NCBI RefSeq assembly: GCF_900112775.1
Contig: NZ_FOYZ01000003.1
Span: 65,494-129,493, forward strand
Direction: 5' to 3'
DNA length: 64,000 bases
Origin: Anaeromicropila populeti
GTDB lineage: Bacteria; Bacillota; Clostridia; Lachnospirales; Lachnospiraceae
Shown: one piece after another, positions 54,245 to 63,522 of the stretch
How the letters are laid out: every line of letters begins with the position of its first letter
Position numbering within the stretch: position 1 is the first letter of the stretch
Program-made: the position numbers and the translations under genes
Notes under the pieces: model-generated
Told to the model about the DNA's origin: nothing
Database searches by the model: none
The model's input: only the letters and a program-made list of their open reading frames with translations

Positions 54245-54273
54245 TTGTCAATTACAGTAGAATAAGTTATAAT
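54245..54273 (+). promoter_or_regulatory. Promoter of xpaC-telA
   Basis: TTGTCA (54245-54250), 17 bp, TATAAT (54268-54273), about 35 bases before the ribosome site. Confidence 0.8.
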
Positions 54274-54314
54274 GGAACTAGTTATATTTACAATAATATA
54301 GCAGAGGAGATATT

Positions 54315-55658
54315 ATGAGTAAAAGAAATAATTTAAATATAGGGGACGAAATAAAGGATATCGTTCAAAATGCAGTGAATACCATGGACTTCCATCAATT
54401 AAATAGTGACATTGGCAATACAGTAAATGGTGCACTAGAAGAAGTGCGAAACTCGTTAGGCATATATACTATAAATAAACGAAACAGGAACACTGCTTAT
54501 AATAAATACACTCAAAGTAATGAACATCAAAATGGCGACGAATTTAAGAATAATAATGAAGGTAGTACTAAACAGGTGAATTGTCCACAAAACAACACTC
54601 AACATTATACTACAACTAGAAACAACCCAAAAGCAACTTATCCTTCGACACAAAAGCACTATAATAACATTCCAAATTTTCCTATTGGCAGAGTTTCTGG
54701 AAAGATACTTACTGTTTTAGGAAACATGGGTTTTGGACTAGTAGGAATCGCAATATTTGTGTTATATTTAGTTGGTGCATCAACTGGAAACCTTTATGTA
54801 CTTGGAACAATTGCTTTTGGATTATCACCCTTATTGTTTATCTTCCTATATATGGCAGTCAAGGGTTCTCAAATTCGAAAGCGCTTACGAAGATTTCGTC
54901 GATATTTAAGAACATTTCAAGGTCGCAGCTATTATTCAATAAAAGAATTATCACACAATTGTGGTCTTAGTAAAAAATTTATTCTGAAGGATTTTAGAAA
55001 AATGGTTTCTCTGGGTATGTTTCCAGAAGGTCATATTGATGATGAGGAAACCTGTCTAATCTTAAATCGTGAAAGCTATAATCAATACAGAGCATTGCAG
55101 AAAAACATGATTATGCAGAAAGAACAAGCAAAAAGCAAGGATGACTACGGACAAGAAACGAACCATATATCAGATTTAAAGCAATCTGTTAATCAGACAA
55201 CACGATCAGAATTAGAAGATGCTATAGAAAATGGACAAACATGTATTCGACAGATTAAGGAAGCCAATGATGCTATCCAGAGTGAAGATATGTCCAGAAA
55301 ATTGTACCGTCTAGAAGAAGTTATCGCAAAAATATTTAATTATGTAGAATCACATCCAGCACAACTTGCTGAAATACAGAAGTTTATGGATTATTATCTT
55401 CCAACCACTCTGAAATTAGTAAATGCCTACAAAGACTTTGACAGGCAATCTGTACAGGGTGAAACGATTACTACAGCAAAAAATGAGATAGAAAACACAT
55501 TAGATACCATAAATCAGGCATTTGAAAAGTTATTTGACAGCCTTTTTGTGGATGCTGCTATGGATGTTTCTACTGATATATCTGTGTTAGAAACCCTTCT
55601 TGCCCAAGAAGGACTGACACAAGGGGATTTTGAATCAAACTATGGGAGGACAAAATAA
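54315..55658 (+). CDS. xpaC: XpaC-like protein
   Basis: 447 aa. An Asn/Thr-rich N-terminal region precedes two membrane helices (residues of about 130-180: ILTVLGNMGFGLVGIAIFVLYL and LFIFLYMAV). Then come a helix-turn-helix-like RSYYSIKELSHNCGLSKKFILKDFRKMV and a long helical C-terminus. This is the XpaC layout (5-bromo-4-chloroindolyl phosphate hydrolysis protein, of uncertain biochemical role). It overlaps telA by one base (TAATG). XpaC-TelA pairs are linked to resistance to toxic anions and cell-envelope antibiotics. Confidence 0.85.
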   Translation: MSKRNNLNIGDEIKDIVQNAVNTMDFHQLNSDIGNTVNGALEEVRNSLGIYTINKRNRNTAYNKYTQSNEHQNGDEFKNNNEGSTKQVNCPQNNTQHYTTTRNNPKATYPSTQKHYNNIPNFPIGRVSGKILTVLGNMGFGLVGIAIFVLYLVGASTGNLYVLGTIAFGLSPLLFIFLYMAVKGSQIRKRLRRFRRYLRTFQGRSYYSIKELSHNCGLSKKFILKDFRKMVSLGMFPEGHIDDEETCLILNRESYNQYRALQKNMIMQKEQAKSKDDYGQETNHISDLKQSVNQTTRSELEDAIENGQTCIRQIKEANDAIQSEDMSRKLYRLEEVIAKIFNYVESHPAQLAEIQKFMDYYLPTTLKLVNAYKDFDRQSVQGETITTAKNEIENTLDTINQAFEKLFDSLFVDAAMDVSTDISVLETLLAQEGLTQGDFESNYGRTK

Positions 55659-56797
55659 TGAATAATGAAGTACCAACACTAACCTTTGATCCCTTTGGTG
55701 AAGATACTGCTGAGCAAATCACTACGAAGCCCGAAGCAGCAAAACCAGAGGCAATTCAATTTGACGAAAGCAGTTTGTCGCCAGAAGAGCAAATGATGGT
55801 AAATGATTTTGCTAATGCAATCGATCTTAGTAAATCAAATCTTATTCTTCAATATGGTATTGGAGCTCAGAAAAAGATTGCTGACTTCTCAGAAACTGCT
55901 TTGAATAATGTTAAAACAAAGGACTTAGGTGAAATAGGAGAAATGCTCTCTAGTGTAGTATTGGAACTAAGATCCTTTGATACCGATGTTGAGGAAAAGG
56001 GTTTTTTAGGATTTTTCAAAAAAACCTCCAATAAACTCACTGTAATGAAAACAAAGTATGATAAAGCAGAGGTGAATATCAATAAAATTTGTCAAGCTCT
56101 AGAAAGCCATCAGGTTCAATTGTTAAAAGATATTGCTATGTTGGACAAGATGTATGATTTAAACAAAACATACTTTAAAGAACTTTCTATGTATATTTTA
56201 GCAGGAAAAAAGAAATTAGCGAAAGTTCAATCGGAGGAACTGCCTAAATTAATTGAGAAATCTAATTTTAGCAATCTTCCTGAAGATGCACAGGCTGTTA
56301 ACGACCTTGTTGCCATCTGCAACCGATTTGAAAAGAAAATTCATGATTTGGAATTAACTAGAATGATTTCAATTCAGATGGCTCCTCAGATTCGTTTGGT
56401 GCAGAATAATGATACCATGATGGTAGAGAAAGTACAGTCAACCATTGTTAATACGATTCCTCTTTGGAAGAGTCAAATGGTTCTTGCACTTGGCGTTACT
56501 CACTCTACTCAGGCTGCAAAGGCTCAAAGAGAAGTAACGGATATGACCAACGAGTTATTAAAAAAGAATGCAGAAACGCTTAAAATTGCCACCATTGAAA
56601 CTGCAAAGGAATCTGAACGCGGTATCGTAGACATTGAGACCTTGCGTTTTACAAATGAATCCTTAATATCTACTTTGGATGAAGTGCTTCGTATCCAAAC
56701 AGAAGGACATCAAAAGAGGAAAGAAGCAGAAATTGAATTAAATCGCATTGAAAAAGAATTAAAAATGAAACTTTTGAATATAAATGGCCAACGGTAA
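55658..56797 (+). CDS. telA: TelA-like toxic anion resistance protein
   Basis: 379 aa, helical, with the TelA/KlaA signature features: KSNLILQYGIGAQKKIADFSE, GFLGFFKKTSNKL, and the conserved RMISIQMAPQIRLVQNNDTMMVEKVQ block followed by SQMVLALG. Soluble and cytoplasmic. The family is linked to tellurite, colicin and nisin or lantibiotic tolerance. Translationally coupled to xpaC and followed by a terminator. Confidence 0.92.
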   Translation: MNNEVPTLTFDPFGEDTAEQITTKPEAAKPEAIQFDESSLSPEEQMMVNDFANAIDLSKSNLILQYGIGAQKKIADFSETALNNVKTKDLGEIGEMLSSVVLELRSFDTDVEEKGFLGFFKKTSNKLTVMKTKYDKAEVNINKICQALESHQVQLLKDIAMLDKMYDLNKTYFKELSMYILAGKKKLAKVQSEELPKLIEKSNFSNLPEDAQAVNDLVAICNRFEKKIHDLELTRMISIQMAPQIRLVQNNDTMMVEKVQSTIVNTIPLWKSQMVLALGVTHSTQAAKAQREVTDMTNELLKKNAETLKIATIETAKESERGIVDIETLRFTNESLISTLDEVLRIQTEGHQKRKEAEIELNRIEKELKMKLLNINGQR

Positions 56798-56836
56798 TTG
56801 TTTGTATCTATTCTGTAATGCCAGCATTTGATAAAG

Positions 56837-56878
56837 AAAGTCTGAAACGCACTATTTATAATGAGTTCCAGACTTTTT
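56837..56878 (+). terminator. Terminator of xpaC-telA
   Basis: AAAGTCTGAAAC pairs with GTTCCAGACTTT (one mismatch) and runs into TTTTT. It lies 40 bases after the telA stop. Confidence 0.85.
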
Positions 56879-56950
56879 CATTCTTATAAGTTTTCATTCT
56901 CATAGCCTGAAAAAGTTATCAAAATTAACTATACACCATCATTCTCTTTT

Positions 56951-58267
56951 CTATAATTCGTGATACATATTTTTAATTTTTTCTAAGTCTGGTTTTGTTT
57001 CCTTTGCCTTTCGCCAATCCCACTCTCTTCCATTTGTACTTGCTATTAACTTTCTCCAGTACTGTGATATTTTAGTATTAGATTCATGCACAAGTGTTTT
57101 TTCTTCATCAAAGTATAAATTGTATACACCGCTGATATTGAATATTTCATTAAACTCTATTTTTCTGAATGGTAGAGTAAAATCATCTAGTTCAAACGTG
57201 GTTGAAATAACATGTAAATGTGCGTGTTCTATAGTCTTTGAAAAATTATTAATAAAATTTGCACCATGCTCAACGAAAGCTGTCTTTGAATTGAATTTTG
57301 ATTGATTAAACTTGATAAGATCATTCATGATTTTTTTTAACTCTTCTTGTTCTTCTGTGTTGATCATACTGAAAGAACTAATGTGTCTAATTGGAGTCAG
57401 TATCAAATATCTATCGCATATTTGCCCTATCCCAACACCTAAAACAAAATTCTTATACTTTTTGATGATCACATTGCCAGCCTCGTTTAATTCAGAGCTT
57501 TCATTTACAAATTGTGAGCAAAATCTACATGGACATAATTGATTCAGTTCAAAATCTGTAATATCATTCTTTATTGTATCTACGAAATCATAATCTATGA
57601 AATATTTATATTTGATTACCATATTTTCATAGTATGATATCGTATTATATACAAGAGGAATCTTTGCAAACTCTTCGTTTCTCATAACCAATTTGACAGC
57701 ATCCTTAAGCGCCTTATTTTTATCTAGATTTATACCAGACACAAGTGTTTCAAATAAAATTTTATTTGCTTTGATTTCTTCGAAATTTACGTCTTCAGAT
57801 GTTGTATAAATTAACTTATCCGTTCTGATTCCATATTCAGTAAATATTTGAATCATATTTATTATATTATCAAATAAAAATTTCCCCGATGTGTTGTACA
57901 AATAGAAATTTTTTATGGTATTATCTTTTAATATATTTTCACCGGTATCTCTGTACATTTTATTATACATTACAGCATCATCATCAAATTTGCTCAATGT
58001 TCCATCTAACTTTCGTTCTTTAATTCTCTTGTTAATAATTGCTTCATCATCATTGTATATGAAAATGATCAACCTGCCATCCAACTTAGTTTTAAAGTTT
58101 ATCTTTAATTTTTCAACTCTATCTTCTTGAGAATAACTAGTAAGCATATATTTACATATAAATTCTGGTTCACGATCTTTTATGTTAAACCCGAACTCCC
58201 TAAGAAACTTTATTATTGTGGATTTTCCTGCCATATCTCCACCATCAAAAATTATTTCATTGGTCAT
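56951..58267 (-). CDS. Nucleotide-kinase-like domain fused to a HIT domain
   Basis: 438 aa. Residues 1-160 resemble thymidylate kinases (Walker A DGGDMAGKST near residue 9; lid-like KRIKERKLDGTL). Residues of about 245-400 form a HIT domain with CPCRFC zinc-type cysteines and the EHAHLHVIS triad motif. Kinases phosphorylate nucleotides, while HIT proteins hydrolyse or transfer nucleotidyl groups, so the fusion is unusual. It overlaps the PurC-like gene upstream by four bases. The kinase acidic residues look incomplete. The substrate is unknown. Confidence 0.7.
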   Translation of the reverse strand: MTNEIIFDGGDMAGKSTIIKFLREFGFNIKDREPEFICKYMLTSYSQEDRVEKLKINFKTKLDGRLIIFIYNDDEAIINKRIKERKLDGTLSKFDDDAVMYNKMYRDTGENILKDNTIKNFYLYNTSGKFLFDNIINMIQIFTEYGIRTDKLIYTTSEDVNFEEIKANKILFETLVSGINLDKNKALKDAVKLVMRNEEFAKIPLVYNTISYYENMVIKYKYFIDYDFVDTIKNDITDFELNQLCPCRFCSQFVNESSELNEAGNVIIKKYKNFVLGVGIGQICDRYLILTPIRHISSFSMINTEEQEELKKIMNDLIKFNQSKFNSKTAFVEHGANFINNFSKTIEHAHLHVISTTFELDDFTLPFRKIEFNEIFNISGVYNLYFDEEKTLVHESNTKISQYWRKLIASTNGREWDWRKAKETKPDLEKIKNMYHEL

Positions 58268-59265
58268 TGTTCACCTCCTATGTTTGCTAAATCATCATAT
58301 AAACCCATCCAAGTATCATATATTAGACTTTCTTCTTTTCCAATTCTCCACAAATCCTTGTCAAAACATTTGCCTTTCTTCTTGATTCGCATTCCATCAG
58401 GAGTTATCTCGCTATACACAACAGAACCCTTTGTATTAATAAAATAACAAGTATCAACGAATATGTAATCTTTTTTAAGTAAGAATTCAGATATAATATT
58501 AGATACAGCTAGAACCGTTTTCTTAGCAGCTGTTGTATCTACCCAAAAACCTGCGAAGTCATCAGGAATACACTCATCCTTGTATCTCACTCCATCTTTC
58601 TCGAATGGATTTCTCCAATCAAACCTAACAAATTCTTCTGTTTCATCTTCTGGTTTAATATAAGTTCCATATTTCGTTTGGAACTTATCAACATCCACAA
58701 GATTGTGTTTCATAGTCCCTATGAAACACTTCTTCCATACAAATTCAAGCGGGGTTTGGTTTTCGATATATTTACAAATGTTATATGTTATACCATCTAT
58801 CTCGATACTTCCAAGATACGATGTCAAGAACGGATAATTTTCAGATATTTTTCTAGTTTCCCATAATGAACAAATTAAATCGTTTACCTTTTTGCTGTAT
58901 GTTCCGTTTCCAGTAAAACAAACACTAAAGCATTCGTTATTAATTTCGTTTGAGAATAATCTCCACAACTTATTTCGTGGAATATCTATGTTATTCACGA
59001 TACCGTATCGATTCTGCGTGAAAGAATACATTGTTGGCTTCAATGATATTAGACATATGTCTGAGCCAACGTCCTTGAAAATTCTTTTTGACTCTCCTTC
59101 CTCTGTTGTTTTGTTCAAGTCGAATCTGTTAAAATTGTGTCTAACATATTCAGTTACAATTCTTGAAACGGCAGAAACAACTGTTTCATTGGAATTTATA
59201 TACACCTCTTCGCATTCAATCTTTAGTCCTTCAATAATGCTATTTACTATATTTACCTTATTCAT
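58264..59265 (-). CDS. PurC-like (SAICAR synthetase-fold) protein
   Basis: 333 aa. The C-terminal DYIFVDTCYFINTKGSVVYSEITPDGMRIKKKGKCFDKDLWR follows the PurC pattern (ADTKFEFG, then EXXTPDSSR and FDK), here with MRI in place of SSR. The N-terminal NIDIPRNKLWRLFSNE and the LPDDFAGFWVDT region also recall the fold. It is not the housekeeping PurC: it has no purine genes nearby and the sequence is divergent. AGGAGG precedes the ATG, and the stop overlaps the kinase-HIT start. Confidence 0.6.
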   Translation of the reverse strand: MNKVNIVNSIIEGLKIECEEVYINSNETVVSAVSRIVTEYVRHNFNRFDLNKTTEEGESKRIFKDVGSDICLISLKPTMYSFTQNRYGIVNNIDIPRNKLWRLFSNEINNECFSVCFTGNGTYSKKVNDLICSLWETRKISENYPFLTSYLGSIEIDGITYNICKYIENQTPLEFVWKKCFIGTMKHNLVDVDKFQTKYGTYIKPEDETEEFVRFDWRNPFEKDGVRYKDECIPDDFAGFWVDTTAAKKTVLAVSNIISEFLLKKDYIFVDTCYFINTKGSVVYSEITPDGMRIKKKGKCFDKDLWRIGKEESLIYDTWMGLYDDLANIGGEQ

Positions 59266-60570
59266 TTACTTTTTCCTCCTTTTCCTATTGCCATATATTA
59301 GGCGTTTGTTAAACTCCATGTAACACTTCATCCTATGGCAGAATGATTTATGTTTATCCTGAAAAAAATTATGCTGACCTATTCCTTTCTGGAATCGCTC
59401 AACTTATGACCGTTGTATTAGCTGACAAAATATATCAGCATCCATACATTAGAAGTTTAAAACCACTGATTGCATAGACAGTGTCTATGGGTTACATATA
59501 TATTTCATATTCTGTTAAATCTCTACCCATAACATGAGGTATATTCCTAAAGCTATTTCTACAATGTTTTTATATGAATCAGTCCACCAACTATAACGTT
59601 CTATTTTTCCGCTTTTATATATTCCTGCGCTACAACATCCAACAATCCCTTTTATTTCCCCAATAATTCACAATCTATTAGTTATACTAAATTATATACT
59701 ATTATTTGTAATAAATCTATATATAATATTTTCTTTTTCAATATATGATCTTTTATTGTATAATTTAGGTGTCATAGCAAAACACCTGATGTGGTAAAAA
59801 AAGAAAATCTGTCGCACGTTCCATGCCAGCTCCCATAATTCCACACATCTTCAATTCTTCATTCCTCTAATTCCCTTCCTATTACAATTCTTATCTTTCT
59901 AACCCTTTTTACAACATTACTTATAACCCTTCCCGGCTTAGCTCAATCGCAGACAAAACAATATTATATGGTATCAGATCCATATTTCCAATCGTGATAA
60001 TATAATTCTTCTTATCAGGAAGTGTTTTATCTTCAATTACGCACCCAATAGGATTAGCTATTGTAGTTTGTATCATTATCATCATTCCTAAGAGATACGA
60101 TTAAGCTTCCCTGTGGGTCAAAATGCACCAGTAAAACTTTCTTTTCCTGATTTGCTAACGCATAGCCTAAATTTAAAGTAGTAGTTGTTTTCCCACTCCA
60201 CCTTTTTGATTTACTACTGCAATTACTTTATTATTCATTTCAAACTCCTTCTTTCCTTTTTATTTTTCCATACCCTTTTCCATAATTTAAGCCAGAGCTG
60301 CGCGACTCTGGCTTAGGAAAAAAGGTAATATGTGCATTCTGTTGCTTTTAAGCAACAAAAAAAGGACAACCAAACACATTCTGATTATCCTTTTTTTATT
60401 GCTTATCATATTCATTTAGCAGGTTTTACACTCCATTTTTTTTCATTTATTACTCCATTTTTACTCCAAATAAATAAAATCTTTTAAGAATATTTAAGAA
60501 AAAATAAGAAAACCATTTATTAAAATAACATCAGTCAAGCTCTGCAATCGTGCGTCTTTCCTTAACTTTC
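59266..60570. other. Decayed intergenic region, 1.3 kb
   Basis: Apart from a broken parA (59921-60238), I see only short frames with stops, several hairpins (60288-60315; 60341-60356), and repeated ACTCCA motifs near 60430-60470. The region looks like the eroded edge of a mobile element. No integrase, tRNA or intact att site could be recognised. Confidence 0.55.
59921..60238 (-). pseudogene. Truncated, frameshifted ParA/Soj partition ATPase
   Basis: A good ribosome site (AAGGAG) precedes ATG 60238. The product starts MNNKVIAVVNQKGGVGK, the deviant Walker A of ParA, then loses frame because one A is missing in the following A-tract. The next frame gives TTTLNLGYALANQEKKVLLV-FDPQGSL, and a second shift occurs near NDDNDT. 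Only about 106 codons remain of the usual 250. It is a remnant of a plasmid or integrative element. Confidence 0.85.
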
Positions 60571-61476
60571 CTATAACTCATACGGCGTCCTCTGATATAC
60601 ATAATAATTCAGCCAATTAGTATACAACGCATTGGAATGTCCCCTCCAGGTTAGCAAAGGCTTTTCATTGCAGTCATTCCCCGGATAATAATTAACAGGA
60701 AGCTTAATCTCAGCTCCCTTTTCAAAATCACGCTTGTATTCCGAGTCCAGCGTCATACGATCGTACTCAGGATGTCCAAATACAAAAATCTGTTTACCTT
60801 CCTCTGCAATAGCAAGATAAACACCAGCCTCCTCAGACTGCGCTAATATAGTCAGCCGTTCTTCCTTCAGGATATCTTCACTGCATGTCCCTGTGTGCCT
60901 AGAATGAGGGGCAAAGAACACATCGTCAAATCCACGCATTAACGGAACCTTTCGGTGCAGGACACGATGTTCAAACACCCCAAACATTTTTTCCTCAAGG
61001 TCGTACTTCCGCACTCCATAATGATAATAAATTCCTGCCTGGGCTCCCCAGCATATATGAAGTGTCGAGGTAATGTTGGTTTTTGACCATTCCATAATCT
61101 GAACCAGCTCTTCCCAATACTGAACCTCTTCAAATTCCATGGTTTCTACTGGCGCACCTGTAATAATCAAGCCGTCAAATTTCATGTGCTTTACTTCTTC
61201 AAATGTCATATAAAACTTATCTAGATGGCTGGCTGGTGTATTTTTCCCAATATAAGATGCTGTTGTTAAAAATGTAATATCTACCTGTAACGGTGTATTA
61301 GATAAAGACCTTAAAAGCTGGACTTCTGTGTCCTCCTTAAGAGGCATCAAGTTCAAAATAGCAATCTGCAACGGCCGGATGTCCTGCTCAATTGCTCTGT
61401 TTTCATCCATAATAAATATATTTTCATTCTCCAGTACTCTTTTTGCTGGCAAATTACTCTGTACTTTAATTGGCAT
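60571..61476 (-). CDS. metA: Homoserine O-acetyltransferase (MetA type)
   Basis: 301 aa, full length for MetA. Catalytic Cys142 is in [10 protein letters not shown], with FGHPEYD carrying the His and a following Glu. Position 111 is Glu (GAPVE). By the established MetA rule, Glu111 favours acetyl-CoA and Gly favours succinyl-CoA, so this enzyme probably makes O-acetylhomoserine for methionine synthesis. GGAAGG precedes the ATG. It lies 56 bases downstream of ligA on the same strand. No SAM riboswitch is visible in the short leader. Confidence 0.93.
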   Translation of the reverse strand: MPIKVQSNLPAKRVLENENIFIMDENRAIEQDIRPLQIAILNLMPLKEDTEVQLLRSLSNTPLQVDITFLTTASYIGKNTPASHLDKFYMTFEEVKHMKFDGLIITGAPVETMEFEEVQYWEELVQIMEWSKTNITSTLHICWGAQAGIYYHYGVRKYDLEEKMFGVFEHRVLHRKVPLMRGFDDVFFAPHSRHTGTCSEDILKEERLTILAQSEEAGVYLAIAEEGKQIFVFGHPEYDRMTLDSEYKRDFEKGAEIKLPVNYYPGNDCNEKPLLTWRGHSNALYTNWLNYYVYQRTPYEL

Positions 61477-61532
61477 TTTTCATCATCTTCCTTCCAAAAC
61501 TCCCCTTATTCTATCATAATAAAATACAAATA

Positions 61533-63491
61533 TCAACTAAGCATCTGCATAAATTCTTCTTCTGTAATAATCGGAATCCCTAATTCCTTTGCCTTCTTAT
61601 TTTTTGATGAATTAGAAGTATTATCATTATTAATTAAATAGTTAGTCTTTGATGTAACCGAACCAGTAACCTTGCCGCCTCTTTTTTCAATTACATCCTT
61701 CACCTCGTTCCGGTTTGCAAAATGATTAACAGAACCTGTTATAACAAAAACCATATCTGTAAAAATTGGCTCTTCTTCATTTTCCTCTGTAACAAAATGA
61801 AGCTCATGAATCAAGTGCTGCACATTTTTCCTGTTTTGCTCCTTTTGGAAATAAGACACATAAGTATCTGCAATGATATCCCCGATTCCACTAACGTCTA
61901 ATAAATCTCCAGAGGACAATTCCATCAATTTATGAATATCACTTCCAAACGCCTTTACGATTAATTTGGCAGTAGATAGTCCTATGTTCTCTATCCCTAA
62001 ACTAAACAGAAAATTCTCCACTTGGACATTTCTGGACTTTTCTATGGATTGCATTAAGTTTTCAAAGGATTTTTCTCCGTACCCCTCCATAGAAACAATT
62101 CCCTCCTGGTGATCCTTTAAATGATACAAATCAGCTAATTCTTTTATATATCCCTTTTGTATCAGCTTTTCAACCGTTGCTTCCGAAAGTCCATCTATAT
62201 TCATAGCATTTCTTCCGACAAAATGAGAAAACAGCTTGATTTTTTTCGCAATACACTCTGGATTTGTGCAATACAGTGATTTTACATTTTGGCTGGAATG
62301 ATCGCTGCGAACCTCTGTTTTTCCTCCACATACTGGACATGTCTCTGGAATTACTACTGAATTGCTTCTAGTCAGATTTCTGGCAATCTGTGGTATAATC
62401 ATATTAGCCTTATACACTTCAACAGTATCCCCTATTCCAAGTTCCAGACCCTCCAGAATACTTACATTATGAACACTGGCTCTGCTTACTGTAGTTCCTT
62501 CCAACTCCACTGGTTCAAAAATCGCAACCGGATTAATTAAACCAGTCCTGGAAGCACTCCATTCAATCTCTAATAATTTAGTTTCTCGAATTTCGTCTGC
62601 CCATTTAAATGCAATGGCATCCCTTGGAAACTTTGATGTAGTTCCCAATGACTGCCCATAAGCGATGTCGTCTAAAATTAGTACCAAGCCGTCAGACGGA
62701 AAATCAGTTTTCCCAACCTGCTGGGAAAACCACTCAACACTTTCTTCAATGGTATCCTTTGTGACTTTTCTGCTTTCCACCACATCAAATCCTTGTTCTT
62801 CCAGCCATTTCATTTGCTTTTCCCTGGAATTTTCAAAATCAGTTCCTGCTGCCTGTACCAACGCAAATGCAAAAAAATACACGCTTCTTTTCGCTGTAAT
62901 TTCATTATTAAGCTGACGAACTGATCCACTGCACAAGTTTCTTGGATTTTTATATTTGGCATCCACATCGGCAATTTGGCTGTTAATTTTCTCAAAATCA
63001 GAATACTTAATAAGTGCCTCTCCTCTTAAAACAAGAGTTCCCTGATAGCTGATTTCTAAAGGAATATTGGCAAAAACCTTTGCATTATTTGTGATAACCT
63101 CTCCTATTTCACCATTTCCTCTCGTTACAGCTTTCATCAGTTTACCATTTTCATAGGTTAATACAATGGTCAATCCATCTAGCTTCCATGACAAAATTCC
63201 TGTCTGATTCCCAAGCCAAGATTTTAATGTACCAACCTCTTTGGTTTTATCAAGGGAAAGCATTGCCGACATATGACGCTCCTTAGGAAGTTCACTTAAA
63301 ACTTCATAGCCCACATGGATGCTTGGACTATTTGACAAAACAGTTCCTAATTCCTTTTCCAGTGAAAGAAGCTCATCATAAAGTTTATCATATTCAAAAT
63401 TACTCATAATCTCATTAGCTTCTTGATAATAGGCTTTTCCTGCCTCATTTAAAAGTGTTACAAGTTCACGCATACGCAGTTTTTTGTCCAT
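61533..63491 (-). CDS. ligA: NAD-dependent DNA ligase LigA
   Basis: 652 aa from the ATG at 63491 (AAAGGAAA upstream; a GTG at 63509 overlaps that site). The adenylated Lys is in SWKLDG. A Cys4 zinc finger (CPVCGG, CTNPECI), helix-hairpin-helix repeats (GIENIGLSTAKLI, VSGIGDI) and a C-terminal BRCT domain (MVFVITGSVNHFANR) complete the LigA layout. It seals nicks in DNA replication and repair. The domain order is standard, but the sequence is more divergent than typical housekeeping LigA. Confidence 0.93.
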   Translation of the reverse strand: MDKKLRMRELVTLLNEAGKAYYQEANEIMSNFEYDKLYDELLSLEKELGTVLSNSPSIHVGYEVLSELPKERHMSAMLSLDKTKEVGTLKSWLGNQTGILSWKLDGLTIVLTYENGKLMKAVTRGNGEIGEVITNNAKVFANIPLEISYQGTLVLRGEALIKYSDFEKINSQIADVDAKYKNPRNLCSGSVRQLNNEITAKRSVYFFAFALVQAAGTDFENSREKQMKWLEEQGFDVVESRKVTKDTIEESVEWFSQQVGKTDFPSDGLVLILDDIAYGQSLGTTSKFPRDAIAFKWADEIRETKLLEIEWSASRTGLINPVAIFEPVELEGTTVSRASVHNVSILEGLELGIGDTVEVYKANMIIPQIARNLTRSNSVVIPETCPVCGGKTEVRSDHSSQNVKSLYCTNPECIAKKIKLFSHFVGRNAMNIDGLSEATVEKLIQKGYIKELADLYHLKDHQEGIVSMEGYGEKSFENLMQSIEKSRNVQVENFLFSLGIENIGLSTAKLIVKAFGSDIHKLMELSSGDLLDVSGIGDIIADTYVSYFQKEQNRKNVQHLIHELHFVTEENEEEPIFTDMVFVITGSVNHFANRNEVKDVIEKRGGKVTGSVTSKTNYLINNDNTSNSSKNKKAKELGIPIITEEEFMQMLS

Positions 63492-63522
63492 AAACAATTT
63501 CCTTTCCACAATACCGTTTTAT

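Noticed and set aside
59343-59520. Small plus-strand frame starting MIYVYPEKNYADLF in the decayed region
   Set aside because: No ribosome site, no recognisable family, and the surrounding DNA is eroded. It may be a remnant but cannot be supported as a gene.
60288-60356. Two short hairpins upstream of the parA remnant
   Set aside because: Neither is followed by a T-run in the direction of a gene that needs ending, so I do not call them terminators.
60430-60475. Repeated ACTCCA motifs, possible attachment site
   Set aside because: The copies are short and irregular, no matching distal repeat or tRNA end was found, and no integrase is present.
61477-61532. SAM riboswitch or T-box ahead of metA
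   Set aside because: The gap to ligA is only 56 bases, too short for either element, and shows no such structure.
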